Below, one piece after another: positions 1-8,001 of a DNA stretch of 64,000 bases. This DNA comes from Streptomyces cadmiisoli (lineage in GTDB: Bacteria > Actinomycetota > Actinomycetes > Streptomycetales > Streptomycetaceae): NCBI RefSeq assembly GCF_003261055.1, contig NZ_CP030073.1, forward strand, positions 2,666,001 to 2,730,000. Direction: 5' to 3'. The position numbers and the translations under genes are program-made. Every line of letters begins with the position of its first letter. Position 1 is the first letter of the stretch. Below the pieces are notes generated by a model. That model did no database searches. It worked only from the letters and a program-made list of their open reading frames with translations, and was not told where the DNA came from.

Positions 1-1295
1 TGCTCGACGGCCAGGAGGCGGTTCCAGTGCCGGACCATGCCGGTCTGGCTGAGCGTGAAGGACACGAAGACGCCGACGATGTACAGCTGGATCAGGCGCG
101 TGGAGTCCGCGCCGTAGAGCCAGACGAGGAGGGCCGCGGCCCCCGCGAGCAGGACGATGCCGTTCGAGAACGCCAGGCGGTCGCCGCGGGTGTGCAGCTG
201 GCGCGGGAGGTAGCGGTCCTGGGCGAGGATCGAGCCGAGCACCGGGAAGCCGTTGTAAGCGGTGTTCGCCGCGAGGAACAGCACCAGTGCGGTGGCCGCG
301 GCCAGGATCAGGAAGAGGAAGCTGCCGCTGCCGAAGACGGCCTCGGCGACCTGCGAGATGACCGGGTTCTGGACGTAGTCCGAACCGACGGGGACGCCGT
401 TCTCGAGCAGATCGTGCGCGGGGTTCTCGGCCATGCGCACGTTCGACGCCATGGCCAGGCCGATGATCCCGCAGAACATCGTCACGGCGAGGAAGCCCAT
501 CAGCGCCAATGTGGTCGCCGCGTTCCTCGACTTCGGCTTGCGGAAGGCGGGCACACCGTTGGAGATCGCCTCGACGCCGGTGAGCGCGGCACAGCCGGAG
601 GAGAAGGCCCGCAGCATCAGGAAGACCAGGGCGAAGCCCGCGAGGCCCTGGTGCTCGGCCTTGATCTCGAAGCCGGCCGTCGGCGCCCGCATGGTGTCGT
701 CCAGCACCAGTCCGCGGAACGCGCCCCAGACGATCATGATGAAGACGCCGACGACGAAGACGTACGTCGGAATGGCGAAGAGCTTGCCCGACTCCTTCAC
801 TCCGCGCAGGTTCATCAGCGTCAGCAGCACGATCACGGCCATCGCGCACAGGACCTTGTGCTCGACGACGAAGGGGATCGCGGAGCCGAGGTTCTCGATG
901 CCGGAGGAGATGGAGACGGCGACGGTCAGGACGTAGTCGACGAGCAGGGCGCTCGCGACGGTGAGCCCGGCCCTCGGGCCGAGGTTGGTCGTCGCCACCT
1001 CGTAGTCGCCGCCGCCGCTGGGGTAGGCGTGCACGTTCTGCCGGTAGGAGGCGACCACCGTGAACATCAGCAGGACGACCGCGGCGGCGATCCAGGGGCT
1101 GAACTGGTAGGCCGACACGCCCGCGATGGACAGCACCAGCAGTACCTCGCCGGGCGCGTACGCCACGGAGGACAGCGGGTCGGATGCGAAGACGGGGAGT
1201 GCGACGCGCTTCGGCAGGAGCGTTTCGCCCAGCCGGTCACTGCGCAGCGCGCGCCCGATCAGAATCCGTTTGGGCACGTCGGTCAGTTTGGACAC
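1..1295 (-). CDS. KimA-like APC-superfamily permease, C-terminal part beyond window
   Basis: Read on the minus strand from a GTG at 1295, this is an open frame of about 430 codons that runs off the left edge, so the C terminus is missing. The protein is very hydrophobic with about ten predicted membrane segments in view. It carries the run FASDPLSSVAYAPGE near residue 32, a conserved LLVDYVLTVAVSIS segment, and SSGCAALTGVEAISNG further on. These match what I remember of the Bacillus KimA K+/H+ symporter, including its Asp and Tyr substrate-site positions, so potassium uptake is a better guess than amino-acid transport. Divergent TrkA genes next door support this. An in-frame GTG at 1334 has a GGGAGG a few bases upstream and is an alternative start. 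Substrate is inferred, not shown. Confidence 0.8.
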   Translation of the reverse strand, partial: MSKLTDVPKRILIGRALRSDRLGETLLPKRVALPVFASDPLSSVAYAPGEVLLVLSIAGVSAYQFSPWIAAAVVLLMFTVVASYRQNVHAYPSGGGDYEVATTNLGPRAGLTVASALLVDYVLTVAVSISSGIENLGSAIPFVVEHKVLCAMAVIVLLTLMNLRGVKESGKLFAIPTYVFVVGVFIMIVWGAFRGLVLDDTMRAPTAGFEIKAEHQGLAGFALVFLMLRAFSSGCAALTGVEAISNGVPAFRKPKSRNAATTLALMGFLAVTMFCGIIGLAMASNVRMAENPAHDLLENGVPVGSDYVQNPVISQVAEAVFGSGSFLFLILAAATALVLFLAANTAYNGFPVLGSILAQDRYLPRQLHTRGDRLAFSNGIVLLAGAAALLVWLYGADSTRLIQLYIVGVFVSFTLSQTGMVRHWNRLLAVE

Positions 1296-1456
1296 AACAG
1301 AGGATCGTAAGGGTTCGAACAGGGTGTCGCCCACCTGCCTCCCGGCATCTGCCCCCCGAGTGAAATACCGGGCCCGTCGGTCCACAGGTCCAGCCCACCC
1401 GTGGACCCGCATGTCTATATGACAAAACCCTTCTCGTCCTGCCATTCGGAGGTCTC

Positions 1457-1552
1457 ATGCCCGCGACCGCAGAGCTGATCGGTGCCGCCGCCGCACTCGT
1501 CGGCCTCGGCATCCTCACGGTTCTCAGCCTCTGGCGCATCGGCCGCCGCTGA
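1457..1552 (+). CDS. Small single-span membrane peptide, 31 aa
   Basis: An ATG at 1457 follows a good ribosome site (GGAGG, six bases upstream) and opens a 31-residue frame ending at TGA 1550-1552. The peptide begins MPATAELIG, has one hydrophobic helix of about 18 residues (positions 8-25), and ends in a basic WRIGRR tail, giving a likely N-out/C-in single-pass topology. It sits between the divergent KimA-like permease and the first trkA gene and reads in the trkA direction. Size and shape resemble KdpF, the 29-residue peptide that stabilises the Kdp ATPase, but there is no clear sequence match. A role as a small transporter subunit is inference. Confidence 0.5.
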   Translation: MPATAELIGAAAALVGLGILTVLSLWRIGRR

Positions 1553-1667
1553 TCAGGGCAAAGCTGCACGGGGGGTGCCCGCTGCGGACCGTGCGTGTGT
1601 AGCTTGGTCGGCGGTCTGAGACCCTAATCAAGCCAAGTCAGCAACACCTGACCTCGGAAGGACGGTC

Positions 1668-2339
1668 GTGCACATCGTCATCATGGGCTGCGGCAGAGTG
1701 GGTTCCGCTCTCGCGCAGACCTTGGAGCAACAGGGGCACACGGTCGCCGTGATCGACCAGGACCCCACCGCCTTCCGTCGCCTTGGCTCCTCGTTCGGCG
1801 GCCGCCGGGTCACCGGCGTCGGCTTCGACCAGGACACTCTCCGCGAGGCAGGTATCGAGGAGGCGGGCGCGTTCGCCGCCGTCTCCAGCGGGGACAACTC
1901 CAACATCATCGCCGCGCGGGTGGCCCGCGAGATGTTCGGCGTCGAGAACGTCGCGGCCCGGATCTACGACCCGCGCCGTGCCGAGGTCTACCAGCGGCTG
2001 GGCATTCCCACCGTCGCCACGGTCCGCTGGACCGCCGACCAGATGCTGCGCCGGCTGCTGCCCTCCGGCTCCGAGCCGCTGTGGCGCGACCCCACCGGCG
2101 GTGTGCAGCTGGCCGAGGTGCACGCCTCGGCCAGCTGGGTCGGTCACAAGATCAGCAAGCTGCAGGAGGAGACGGGCGTCCGCGTGGCGTTCCTCACCCG
2201 CCTCGGCGAGGCCATACTGCCCACCTCGCAGACGGTGCTCCAGGAAGGCGACCTGGTGCACGTGATGATGCGCGCGGACGACGTCGAGACGGTCGAGGCG
2301 GCGTTCGCCGAGGGCCCTGAGAAGGAGGGCGGTCACTGA
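1668..2339 (+). CDS. trkA: TrkA-family potassium uptake regulator (RCK), first of pair
   Basis: This 223-residue cytoplasmic protein has an N-terminal Rossmann nucleotide-binding fold (GCGRVG at residues 7-12, with an acidic IDQD at the end of strand 2) followed by a TrkA-C/RCK-C domain from about residue 135. Proteins of this family bind NAD(H) or ATP/ADP on the inner face of potassium transporters and gate them. The GTG start at 1668 has GGAAGG eight bases upstream. The stop overlaps the ATG of a second TrkA protein by one base, so the two are co-translated. No TrkH/KtrB channel gene is nearby; the divergent KimA-like permease is the obvious partner. This pair corresponds to CeoB/CeoC of mycobacteria, as far as I recall that gene order. 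Confidence 0.93.
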   Translation: MHIVIMGCGRVGSALAQTLEQQGHTVAVIDQDPTAFRRLGSSFGGRRVTGVGFDQDTLREAGIEEAGAFAAVSSGDNSNIIAARVAREMFGVENVAARIYDPRRAEVYQRLGIPTVATVRWTADQMLRRLLPSGSEPLWRDPTGGVQLAEVHASASWVGHKISKLQEETGVRVAFLTRLGEAILPTSQTVLQEGDLVHVMMRADDVETVEAAFAEGPEKEGGH

Positions 2340-3016
2340 TGCGGGTCGCCATTGCCGGTGCCGGCGCGGTCGGCCGGTCGATCGCCGGTGAACTGCTGGA
2401 GAACGGCCACGAGGTCCTCCTGATCGACAAGGCGCCGACCGCCATCTCGGTCGAGCGCGTCCCGCAGGCCGAGTGGCTGCTGGCCGACGCCTGCGAGATC
2501 ACCTCCCTGGACGAGGCGGCGCTCCAGCGCTGCAACGTCGTGATCGCCGCCACCGGCGACGACAAGGTGAACCTGGTCGTATCGCTGCTGGCCAAGACGG
2601 AGTACGGCGTTCCGCGCGTCGTCGCCCGGGTCAACAACCCCAAGAACGAGTGGCTGTTCAACGAGTCCTGGGGCGTCGACGTCGCCGTCTCCACCCCGCG
2701 TCTGATGTCGGCCCTGGTCGAGGAGGCGGTGAGCGTCGGCGACCTGGTCCGGCTGCTGCGCTTCAGCCACGGCGACGCGAACCTGGTCGAGCTGACCCTG
2801 CCCGAGGAGTCGGCCCTGGCCGGCACGCAGGTCGGCGACGTCGAGTGGCCCGAGGACACCTCCCTGGTCACGATCATCCGCGGCACGCGCGTGCTCACCC
2901 CCACCCGGGAGGACTCCCTGGAGGCGGGTGACGAACTGCTGTTCGTGGCCGCGCAGGCCAGGGAGGAGCAGCTGGAGGACCTGCTGTCGGTACGCCGCGA
3001 GGACGCGACGAGCTGA
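2339..3016 (+). CDS. trkA: TrkA-family potassium uptake regulator (RCK), second of pair
   Basis: The 225-residue product repeats the architecture of its upstream neighbour: Rossmann motif GAGAVG at residues 7-12, acidic strand end LIDK, and a C-terminal RCK-C domain from about residue 140. Its ATG overlaps the previous stop (TGATG), so translational coupling and heteromer formation are likely. As with other RCK proteins it should bind nucleotide and control a K+ transporter. The operon ends at a strong hairpin 19 bases downstream. Which transporter it controls is inferred from position only. Confidence 0.93.
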   Translation: MRVAIAGAGAVGRSIAGELLENGHEVLLIDKAPTAISVERVPQAEWLLADACEITSLDEAALQRCNVVIAATGDDKVNLVVSLLAKTEYGVPRVVARVNNPKNEWLFNESWGVDVAVSTPRLMSALVEEAVSVGDLVRLLRFSHGDANLVELTLPEESALAGTQVGDVEWPEDTSLVTIIRGTRVLTPTREDSLEAGDELLFVAAQAREEQLEDLLSVRREDATS

Positions 3017-3034
3017 CACCGGCGGTCGTACGGC

Positions 3035-3069
3035 GACGGGGGCGCCCCTGGATCAGGGGCGCCCCCGTC
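3035..3069 (+). terminator. Hairpin terminator after the trkA pair
   Basis: A near-perfect inverted repeat GACGGGGGCGCCCCTG / AGGGGCGCCCCCGTC with a four-base loop lies 19 bases after the second trkA stop. There is no long T-run, as is common for Streptomyces terminators. Confidence 0.8.
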
Positions 3070-3149
3070 GTCGTGTCGAGAGCCGGCAGCGGCCGCAGGT
3101 GCTTTCTTCCGGCTGCGCCGGCGGCAGTCGGCCACGCCGGTGCCGGTGG

Positions 3150-3360
3150 GGGTCGATCGTGCCGGTGCCGGTGCCGGTGCCCGTGCCGGTCGATCGTGCC
3201 CGTTGGCGGTCAGTCGTGCCCGTGGCGATCAGTCGCGCGGGTAGCGGTCGTGCCCGTGGCGGTCCGTAGCGTCCATGCCGGTCGGTCGCGCCGGTGCCGG
3301 TCGGTCACACCGGTGGCAGTCGCCGAGCCCGTGGGCGTCAGTCGCGCCGGTGGCGAGCGC
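3150..3360. repeat. Degenerate about 19-nt tandem repeat between convergent genes
   Basis: Between the trkA terminator and the end of the DUF3159 gene the sequence is built from about ten imperfect copies of a unit of about 19 bases, typically CGTGCCCGTGGCGGTCAGT. Shorter GCCGGT iterations lie at 3140-3190. The repeat runs into the last codons of the DUF3159 gene. The unit length is not a multiple of three and no good coding frame covers it, so it looks non-coding. Confidence 0.7.
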
Positions 3361-4135
3361 CGGACTGAGTCTCGCCGTGGGCGCCGTGCGCGTCCCCGCC
3401 GGACCCGTCGCGCTCCGCGGCGGCCGCCTCCTTGCGTTCGCGCTCCGCGCGCTCCTCCGCCTCCATCTCCGCGAACACGTCGATGGGCGGCGGCGCCTTC
3501 GCCAGGAAGACCCAGGTCAGCCAGACGGCGAGCAGGAACGGCGGGATCTTCAGCGTGACCAGTACCCAGCCGAGCTGCGTGGTGTCGGCCCACCAGTACA
3601 GCGGGAAGAGGATCGCGCACTTGGCGAGAAGGATCAGGCCCCACGCCCAGCTGGCCTTGGCGTACGCCTTCTTGCGGCCCGGGTTGCGGGTGCGCCAGGA
3701 GAGGTTCTCCTTGAAGACCGGGCCGAGCATCAGACCGATCAGCGGCACTCCGGCCAGCGTCGTGATGATGTACGCCAGCGCCAGGCCCAGCGTGTACAGC
3801 ATGCCGGGCAGATAGAAGTCCTTGGCGTTGCCGGTCATCATCGCGAAGACGACACCGAAGGCCACGCCGAAGACGCCGCTGAAGGCGTGCTTGACGGTGT
3901 CCTTCATCACCAGGCGGACCACCACGAGCAGCAGGGAGACACCGAGCGCGGCGATCGCCGACAGGTGCAGATCCTTGTTGATCGTGTAGATGGTCACGAA
4001 GAGGAGGCCCGGCAGCACCGTCTCGATCATGCCGCGGACGCCGCCGAACGCCTCGAACAGCGCTGCCTCCGTCACCGCGCGGGCGTCCTGCTCAGCGTCT
4101 TCGGTGTGCTCAGTCGGCTTGTCGAGCGACGTCAC
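3338..4135 (-). CDS. DUF3159 integral membrane protein
   Basis: This 265-residue protein has a short acidic cytoplasmic N terminus (MTSLDKPTEHTEDAEQD), then about six hydrophobic segments between residues 35 and 225, and a long charged C-terminal tail rich in Glu, Arg and Ala. It matches the actinobacterial DUF3159 family, whose function is not known. It lies three bases downstream of the OB-fold gene and is probably cotranscribed with it. The gene order permease, trkA, trkA, DUF3159, OB-fold is one I remember from mycobacteria (Rv2690c-Rv2694c), which hints at a link to ion homeostasis. The last residues overlap the degenerate 19-nt repeat, so the tail may vary between strains. Confidence 0.88.
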   Translation of the reverse strand: MTSLDKPTEHTEDAEQDARAVTEAALFEAFGGVRGMIETVLPGLLFVTIYTINKDLHLSAIAALGVSLLLVVVRLVMKDTVKHAFSGVFGVAFGVVFAMMTGNAKDFYLPGMLYTLGLALAYIITTLAGVPLIGLMLGPVFKENLSWRTRNPGRKKAYAKASWAWGLILLAKCAILFPLYWWADTTQLGWVLVTLKIPPFLLAVWLTWVFLAKAPPPIDVFAEMEAEERAERERKEAAAAERDGSGGDAHGAHGETQSGARHRRD

Positions 4136-4138
4136 CGG

Positions 4139-4537
4139 CTACTCCCGTCCGAGGGGTCTCAGTTCGTACTTCGGATTGAACAGCACGCGGCGGCCTCGGC
4201 TCATCGAGATCCGGCCCGATGCGATCAGCTTGCGCCCCGGTTCTATTCCGATGATGGAGCGCCTGCCGAGCCACACCACGTCCAGCGCGGCGGAGCCGTC
4301 GAACAGCTCGGCCTCCAGGGCCGGGACTCCCGCCCGCGGCCGCAGCGTGACCGTGCGCAAGGTACCAGTAACCGTGACGATCTGGCGGTCGTGGCAGTCA
4401 CCGATGCGCGTACAACCCGCGGTCTCGGCGTCCTCCCGCAGCTCCTCCGACTCCAGGTCCTCCTGCGAGGTGGAGAGCCGGTCGAGCATGCGCCGGAATC
4501 GGCCCACCGGCTTTTCGGATCGAGGAACAGCACTCAT
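4139..4537 (-). CDS. OB-fold nucleic-acid-binding-domain protein
   Basis: A 132-residue soluble protein. Residues 1-45 form a charged helical N terminus (RFRRMLDRLS, then an acidic EDLESEELRED). Residues 50-130 look like a small OB-fold: strand-rich, with IVTVTGTLRTVTLRP, a DVVWLGRR turn and IASGRISMSRG. Similar small OB-fold proteins follow DUF3159 genes across actinobacteria. The function is not established; single-stranded nucleic-acid binding is the usual annotation by fold. The ATG at 4537 is the first in-frame start, and the stop is three bases before the DUF3159 start, so the two form an operon. Confidence 0.85.
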   Translation of the reverse strand: MSAVPRSEKPVGRFRRMLDRLSTSQEDLESEELREDAETAGCTRIGDCHDRQIVTVTGTLRTVTLRPRAGVPALEAELFDGSAALDVVWLGRRSIIGIEPGRKLIASGRISMSRGRRVLFNPKYELRPLGRE

Positions 4538-4596
4538 GTCTGAAGCCTACCGGGGTCACCGACAGTCACGTACCCCGTGTGCTCCCGGTCGAAAGC

Positions 4597-5310
4597 TCAC
4601 TTCTCGAAGCGATATCCCATTCCGGGCTCGGTGATGAAGTGCTTGGGGTGCGAGGGGTCCGCCTCCAGCTTCCTGCGCAACTGCGCCATGTAGACGCGCA
4701 GGTAGTTGGTCTCCGTCCCGTACGACGGTCCCCACACCTCCTGGAGCAGCTGCTTCTGGCTGACCAGCCGGCCGGAGTTGCGCACCAGCACCTCCAGCAG
4801 ATGCCACTCCGTGGGGGTGAGCCGTACATCCCTGCCGCCGCGGTTGACCTTCTTGGCGACCAGGTCGACGGTGAACTCCTCGGTCTCCACCAGCACCTCG
4901 TCGTCGCCGCCCCCGGTGGGCTGGGCGCGGCGCACGGCCGCCCGCAGCCGGGCCAGCAGCTCGTCCATGCCGAAGGGCTTGGTGACGTAGTCGTCGGCGC
5001 CCGCGTCGAGCGCCTCGACCTTCTCGTCGGAGGAGTGCCGGGCCGACAGCACGATGATCGGGACACGGGTCCAGCCGCGCAGGCCCCTGATCACCTCGAC
5101 GCCGTCCATGTCCGGCAGACCCAGGTCGAGGACGACGACGTCGGGGTGGCGGGCCGCGGCGAGCTGGAGGGCGCCGGCGCCGTCGTGGGCGGCGTCGACG
5201 TCGTACTTGCGTGCCTTGAGGTTGATCACGAGGGCGCGCACGATCTGCGGCTCGTCGTCGACCACGAGCACTCTGGGGGTCTGGGGTACACCCCCAGGAG
5301 AACTCATCAT
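4597..5310 (-). CDS. kdpE: KdpE-type OmpR-family response regulator
   Basis: A 237-residue response regulator. The receiver domain has the acidic pair in VVDDE (residues 18-19), phospho-acceptor Asp62 in VVLDLGLPD and the conserved Lys in VTKPFG. The winged-helix output domain contains LTPTEWHLLEVLV and ETNYLRVYMAQLRRKLE, the latter typical of KdpE. The ATG at 5310 overlaps the stop of the sensor gene by four bases (ATGA), so the two are co-translated. KdpE activates high-affinity K+ uptake genes at low potassium or osmotic stress. No kdpFABC genes follow here, so the targets lie elsewhere, perhaps also at kdpD itself. Residues 2-12 are a short proline/glycine extension before the receiver fold. 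Confidence 0.93.
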   Translation of the reverse strand: MMSSPGGVPQTPRVLVVDDEPQIVRALVINLKARKYDVDAAHDGAGALQLAAARHPDVVVLDLGLPDMDGVEVIRGLRGWTRVPIIVLSARHSSDEKVEALDAGADDYVTKPFGMDELLARLRAAVRRAQPTGGGDDEVLVETEEFTVDLVAKKVNRGGRDVRLTPTEWHLLEVLVRNSGRLVSQKQLLQEVWGPSYGTETNYLRVYMAQLRRKLEADPSHPKHFITEPGMGYRFEK

Positions 5311-7871
5311 GAAGTCTGCCTTTCGGAGTGTGCGGACGGTTCCGCGGAGACGGACGCGGGGGCGAGGGTCGCGGGGCGGGCCGCCGCGCGCAGGGTGAGG
5401 ACCATGGTGAGGCCGCCACCGGGCGTGTCCTCGGCGTCGAGGGTGCCGCCCATGGCCTCGGTGAAGCCCCGGGCGACCGCGAGACCGAGCCCGACGCCGG
5501 TACCGCGCGGAGCGTCGCCGTGGCGCTGGAAGGGCTCGAAGATCCGCTCCTTGGCGTCGTCGGGGACGCCCGGCCCGCGGTCCACGACCCGGACCTCGAC
5601 ACGGTCGGCGATGGCGCTCGCCGCGACCTTCACGGACGTGCCCGGCGGGCTGTACTTGACCGCGTTCTCGACGACGTTCGCCACGGCGCGCTCCAGGAGC
5701 CCCGGGTCGACCCGCACCATCGGCAGGGACTCCGGCACGTCCAGCTCGACGCTGTCCTCCGGGACCCCGCCGAGCGCCATCGGCACCACCTCGTCGAGGT
5801 CGGCCTCGCGGATGATCGGCGCCACGGTGCCGGTCTGCAGGCGGGACATGTCGAGGAGGTTGCCGACCAGGTGGTCGAGGCGGTCGGCGCCCTTCTCGAT
5901 GCCCTCCAGCAGCTCGGCCCGGTCCTCCTCCGACCACTCCACGTCGTCGGAGCGCAGGCTGGTCACGGCCGCCTTGATGCCGGCCAGGGGGGTGCGCAGG
6001 TCGTGGCTGACGGCGGCGAGCAGCGCCGTGCGGATGCGGTTGCCCTCGGCCAGTTCCTTGGCCTGGTCGGCTTCCTCCTGAAGCCGGCGGCGGTCGAGGA
6101 CGATCACGGCCTGCGCGGCGAACGCGGCCAGCACCCGGCGGTCCTCGGCGGGCAGCACCCGCCCGGTCAGCGCGAGCGCCATGTGGTCGCCGACCGGGAT
6201 GTCGACGTCCGCGTCCTCCGGCCGTGCCACGGTGCCGTCGCGGCCGGCCCGGCCCACGCACACCCACGGCTCGACGTCGCCGGCCCGCTCCAGCAGGGCG
6301 GCGGACTCCATGCCGAAGGTCTCGCGCACCCGCTCCAGCAGCTCCTCCACGCTGGTCTCACCGCGCAGCACGTTGCCGGCCAGGAAGGACAGGATCCCCG
6401 ACTCCGCGCGCAGCCGGGCGGCCTGATGCGTGCGCCGGGCCGCGAGGTCCACCACCGACGCCACCGACACCGCGACGCCTATGAAGATCACGAGGGCGAC
6501 GATGTTCTTGGGGTCGGCGATGGTGAACCGGTGCAGCGGCGGTGTGTAGAAGAAGTTGATCAGGAACGATCCGAAGGCCGCGGACACGAGCGCCGGGTAG
6601 AGCCCGCCGAGCAGCGCGGCGGCCACCGTCAGCGTCAGGAACAGCAGCATGTCGTTGGCGAGGCCGAGGTCGACGCTGTTCAGCAGGACCGCCAGGGCCG
6701 CCGGCCCGGCCAGGCCGACGATCCACCCCCAGATGATGCGGCCCCGCCCGAGCCGGGCGCCGCGGGCCACCGGCAGGCCCCGGCCCTTGGCGGCCTCCTC
6801 GTGCGTGACGATGTGCACGTCCAGGTCGGGGCCGGACTCGCGGGCGACGGTCGCCCCCACGCCGGGTCCGAAGACGTACTGCCAGCTCTTGCGCCGGGAC
6901 GAGCCCAGTACGACCTGGGTGGCGTTCACCCCGCGCGCGAAGTCCAGCAGCGCCGCCGGTATGTCGTCGCCGACGACGTGGTGGAAGGTGCCTCCGAGGT
7001 CCTCCACGAGCGTGCGCTGGACGGCGAGCTCCTTGGGCGAGGCCGCCGTGAGTCCGTCGCTGCGCGCTATGTAGACCGCCAGCACCTCGCCGCCGGCGCC
7101 CTTCTCCGCCAGCCGGGCGGCCCGGCGGATCAGGGTCCGCCCCTCGGGACCACCGGTCAGCCCGACCACGATCCGCTCGCGCGAACCCCAGATCTTGGAC
7201 ACCCGGTGATCCCTGCGGTACTGCTTCAGGTACTCGTCGACCCGGTCCGCGACCCACAGCAGCGCCAGTTCGCGCAGCGCGGTGAGGTTGCCCGGCCGGA
7301 AGTAGTTCGACAGCGCGGCGTCGACCTTGTCCGGCTGGTAGACGTTGCCGTGCGCCATCCGCCGGCGCAGGGCCTGCGGCGACATGTCGACCAGTTCGAT
7401 CTGGTCGGCCCGGCGCACCACCTCGTCGGGGACGGTCTCCTGCTGGCGTACGCCGGTGATCGACTCCACCACGTCACCGAGCGACTCCAGATGCTGGATG
7501 TTCACGGTGGAGATCACGTCGATGCCCGCCGCGATCAGTTCCTCGACGTCCTGCCAGCGCTTGGCGTTGCGCGAACCGGGGACGTTGGTGTGCGCCAGTT
7601 CGTCCACCAGGGCCACCCGCGGCCGCCGGGCGAGCACCGCGTCGACGTCCATCTCGGTGAAGACGGCGCCGCGGTACTCCAGCTCCCGGCGCGGGACCTG
7701 CTCCAGACCGTGCAGCATCACCTCGGTCCGCGGCCGCTCGTGGTGCTCCACGAAGGCCACCACGCAGTCCGTGCCGCGCTCCACCCGTCGATGTGCCTCG
7801 GACAGCATCGCGTACGTCTTGCCCACGCCCGGTGCCGCACCGAGGTAGATCCGAAGCTTGCCGCGTGCCAT
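5307..7871 (-). CDS. kdpD: KdpD-type sensor histidine kinase
   Basis: An 854-residue membrane sensor with the full KdpD layout. The KdpD N-terminal domain (about 4-215) has a Walker A motif GAAPGVGKT. A universal-stress-protein-like domain (about 235-365) follows. Four membrane helices of the DUF4118 type cluster at about 385-490, then a GAF-like region. The HisKA domain has the phospho-histidine near residue 623 in VSHDLRTPL. The ATPase domain has NVVENAVKY, DRGPGVP and GVGLGLAVARG. The ATG at 7871 is preferred over a TTG at 7895 because MARGKLRIYLG is the usual KdpD N terminus and GAGG lies upstream. KdpD senses low K+/ionic strength; in some bacteria the USP domain binds c-di-AMP. Direct repeats upstream may be KdpE sites. 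Confidence 0.94.
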   Translation of the reverse strand: MARGKLRIYLGAAPGVGKTYAMLSEAHRRVERGTDCVVAFVEHHERPRTEVMLHGLEQVPRRELEYRGAVFTEMDVDAVLARRPRVALVDELAHTNVPGSRNAKRWQDVEELIAAGIDVISTVNIQHLESLGDVVESITGVRQQETVPDEVVRRADQIELVDMSPQALRRRMAHGNVYQPDKVDAALSNYFRPGNLTALRELALLWVADRVDEYLKQYRRDHRVSKIWGSRERIVVGLTGGPEGRTLIRRAARLAEKGAGGEVLAVYIARSDGLTAASPKELAVQRTLVEDLGGTFHHVVGDDIPAALLDFARGVNATQVVLGSSRRKSWQYVFGPGVGATVARESGPDLDVHIVTHEEAAKGRGLPVARGARLGRGRIIWGWIVGLAGPAALAVLLNSVDLGLANDMLLFLTLTVAAALLGGLYPALVSAAFGSFLINFFYTPPLHRFTIADPKNIVALVIFIGVAVSVASVVDLAARRTHQAARLRAESGILSFLAGNVLRGETSVEELLERVRETFGMESAALLERAGDVEPWVCVGRAGRDGTVARPEDADVDIPVGDHMALALTGRVLPAEDRRVLAAFAAQAVIVLDRRRLQEEADQAKELAEGNRIRTALLAAVSHDLRTPLAGIKAAVTSLRSDDVEWSEEDRAELLEGIEKGADRLDHLVGNLLDMSRLQTGTVAPIIREADLDEVVPMALGGVPEDSVELDVPESLPMVRVDPGLLERAVANVVENAVKYSPPGTSVKVAASAIADRVEVRVVDRGPGVPDDAKERIFEPFQRHGDAPRGTGVGLGLAVARGFTEAMGGTLDAEDTPGGGLTMVLTLRAAARPATLAPASVSAEPSAHSERQTS

Positions 7872-7971
7872 GGCCTCATTGTCCGTCTTCTGCAAAATGC
7901 TGCGTACGCGGCGTCGACCTTACGGCCACCGTTTCGGACAAATGGGACGAGAGACGGCTCAGGGGGCGTCC

Positions 7972-7987
7972 TTGACGGAACTCTGAC
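7972..7987 (-). promoter_or_regulatory. Candidate KdpE-type direct repeat upstream of kdpD
   Basis: On the minus strand the sequence GTCAG-AGTTCC-GTCAA places two GTCA half-sites 11 bases apart, about 100 bases before the kdpD start. Direct repeats with one-turn spacing are typical of OmpR-family regulators, and I recall similar GTCAAGA-type repeats in front of actinobacterial kdp genes. It suggests autoregulation but is only a motif match. Confidence 0.35.
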
Positions 7988-8001
7988 GCACGCACGCGGC
8001 G

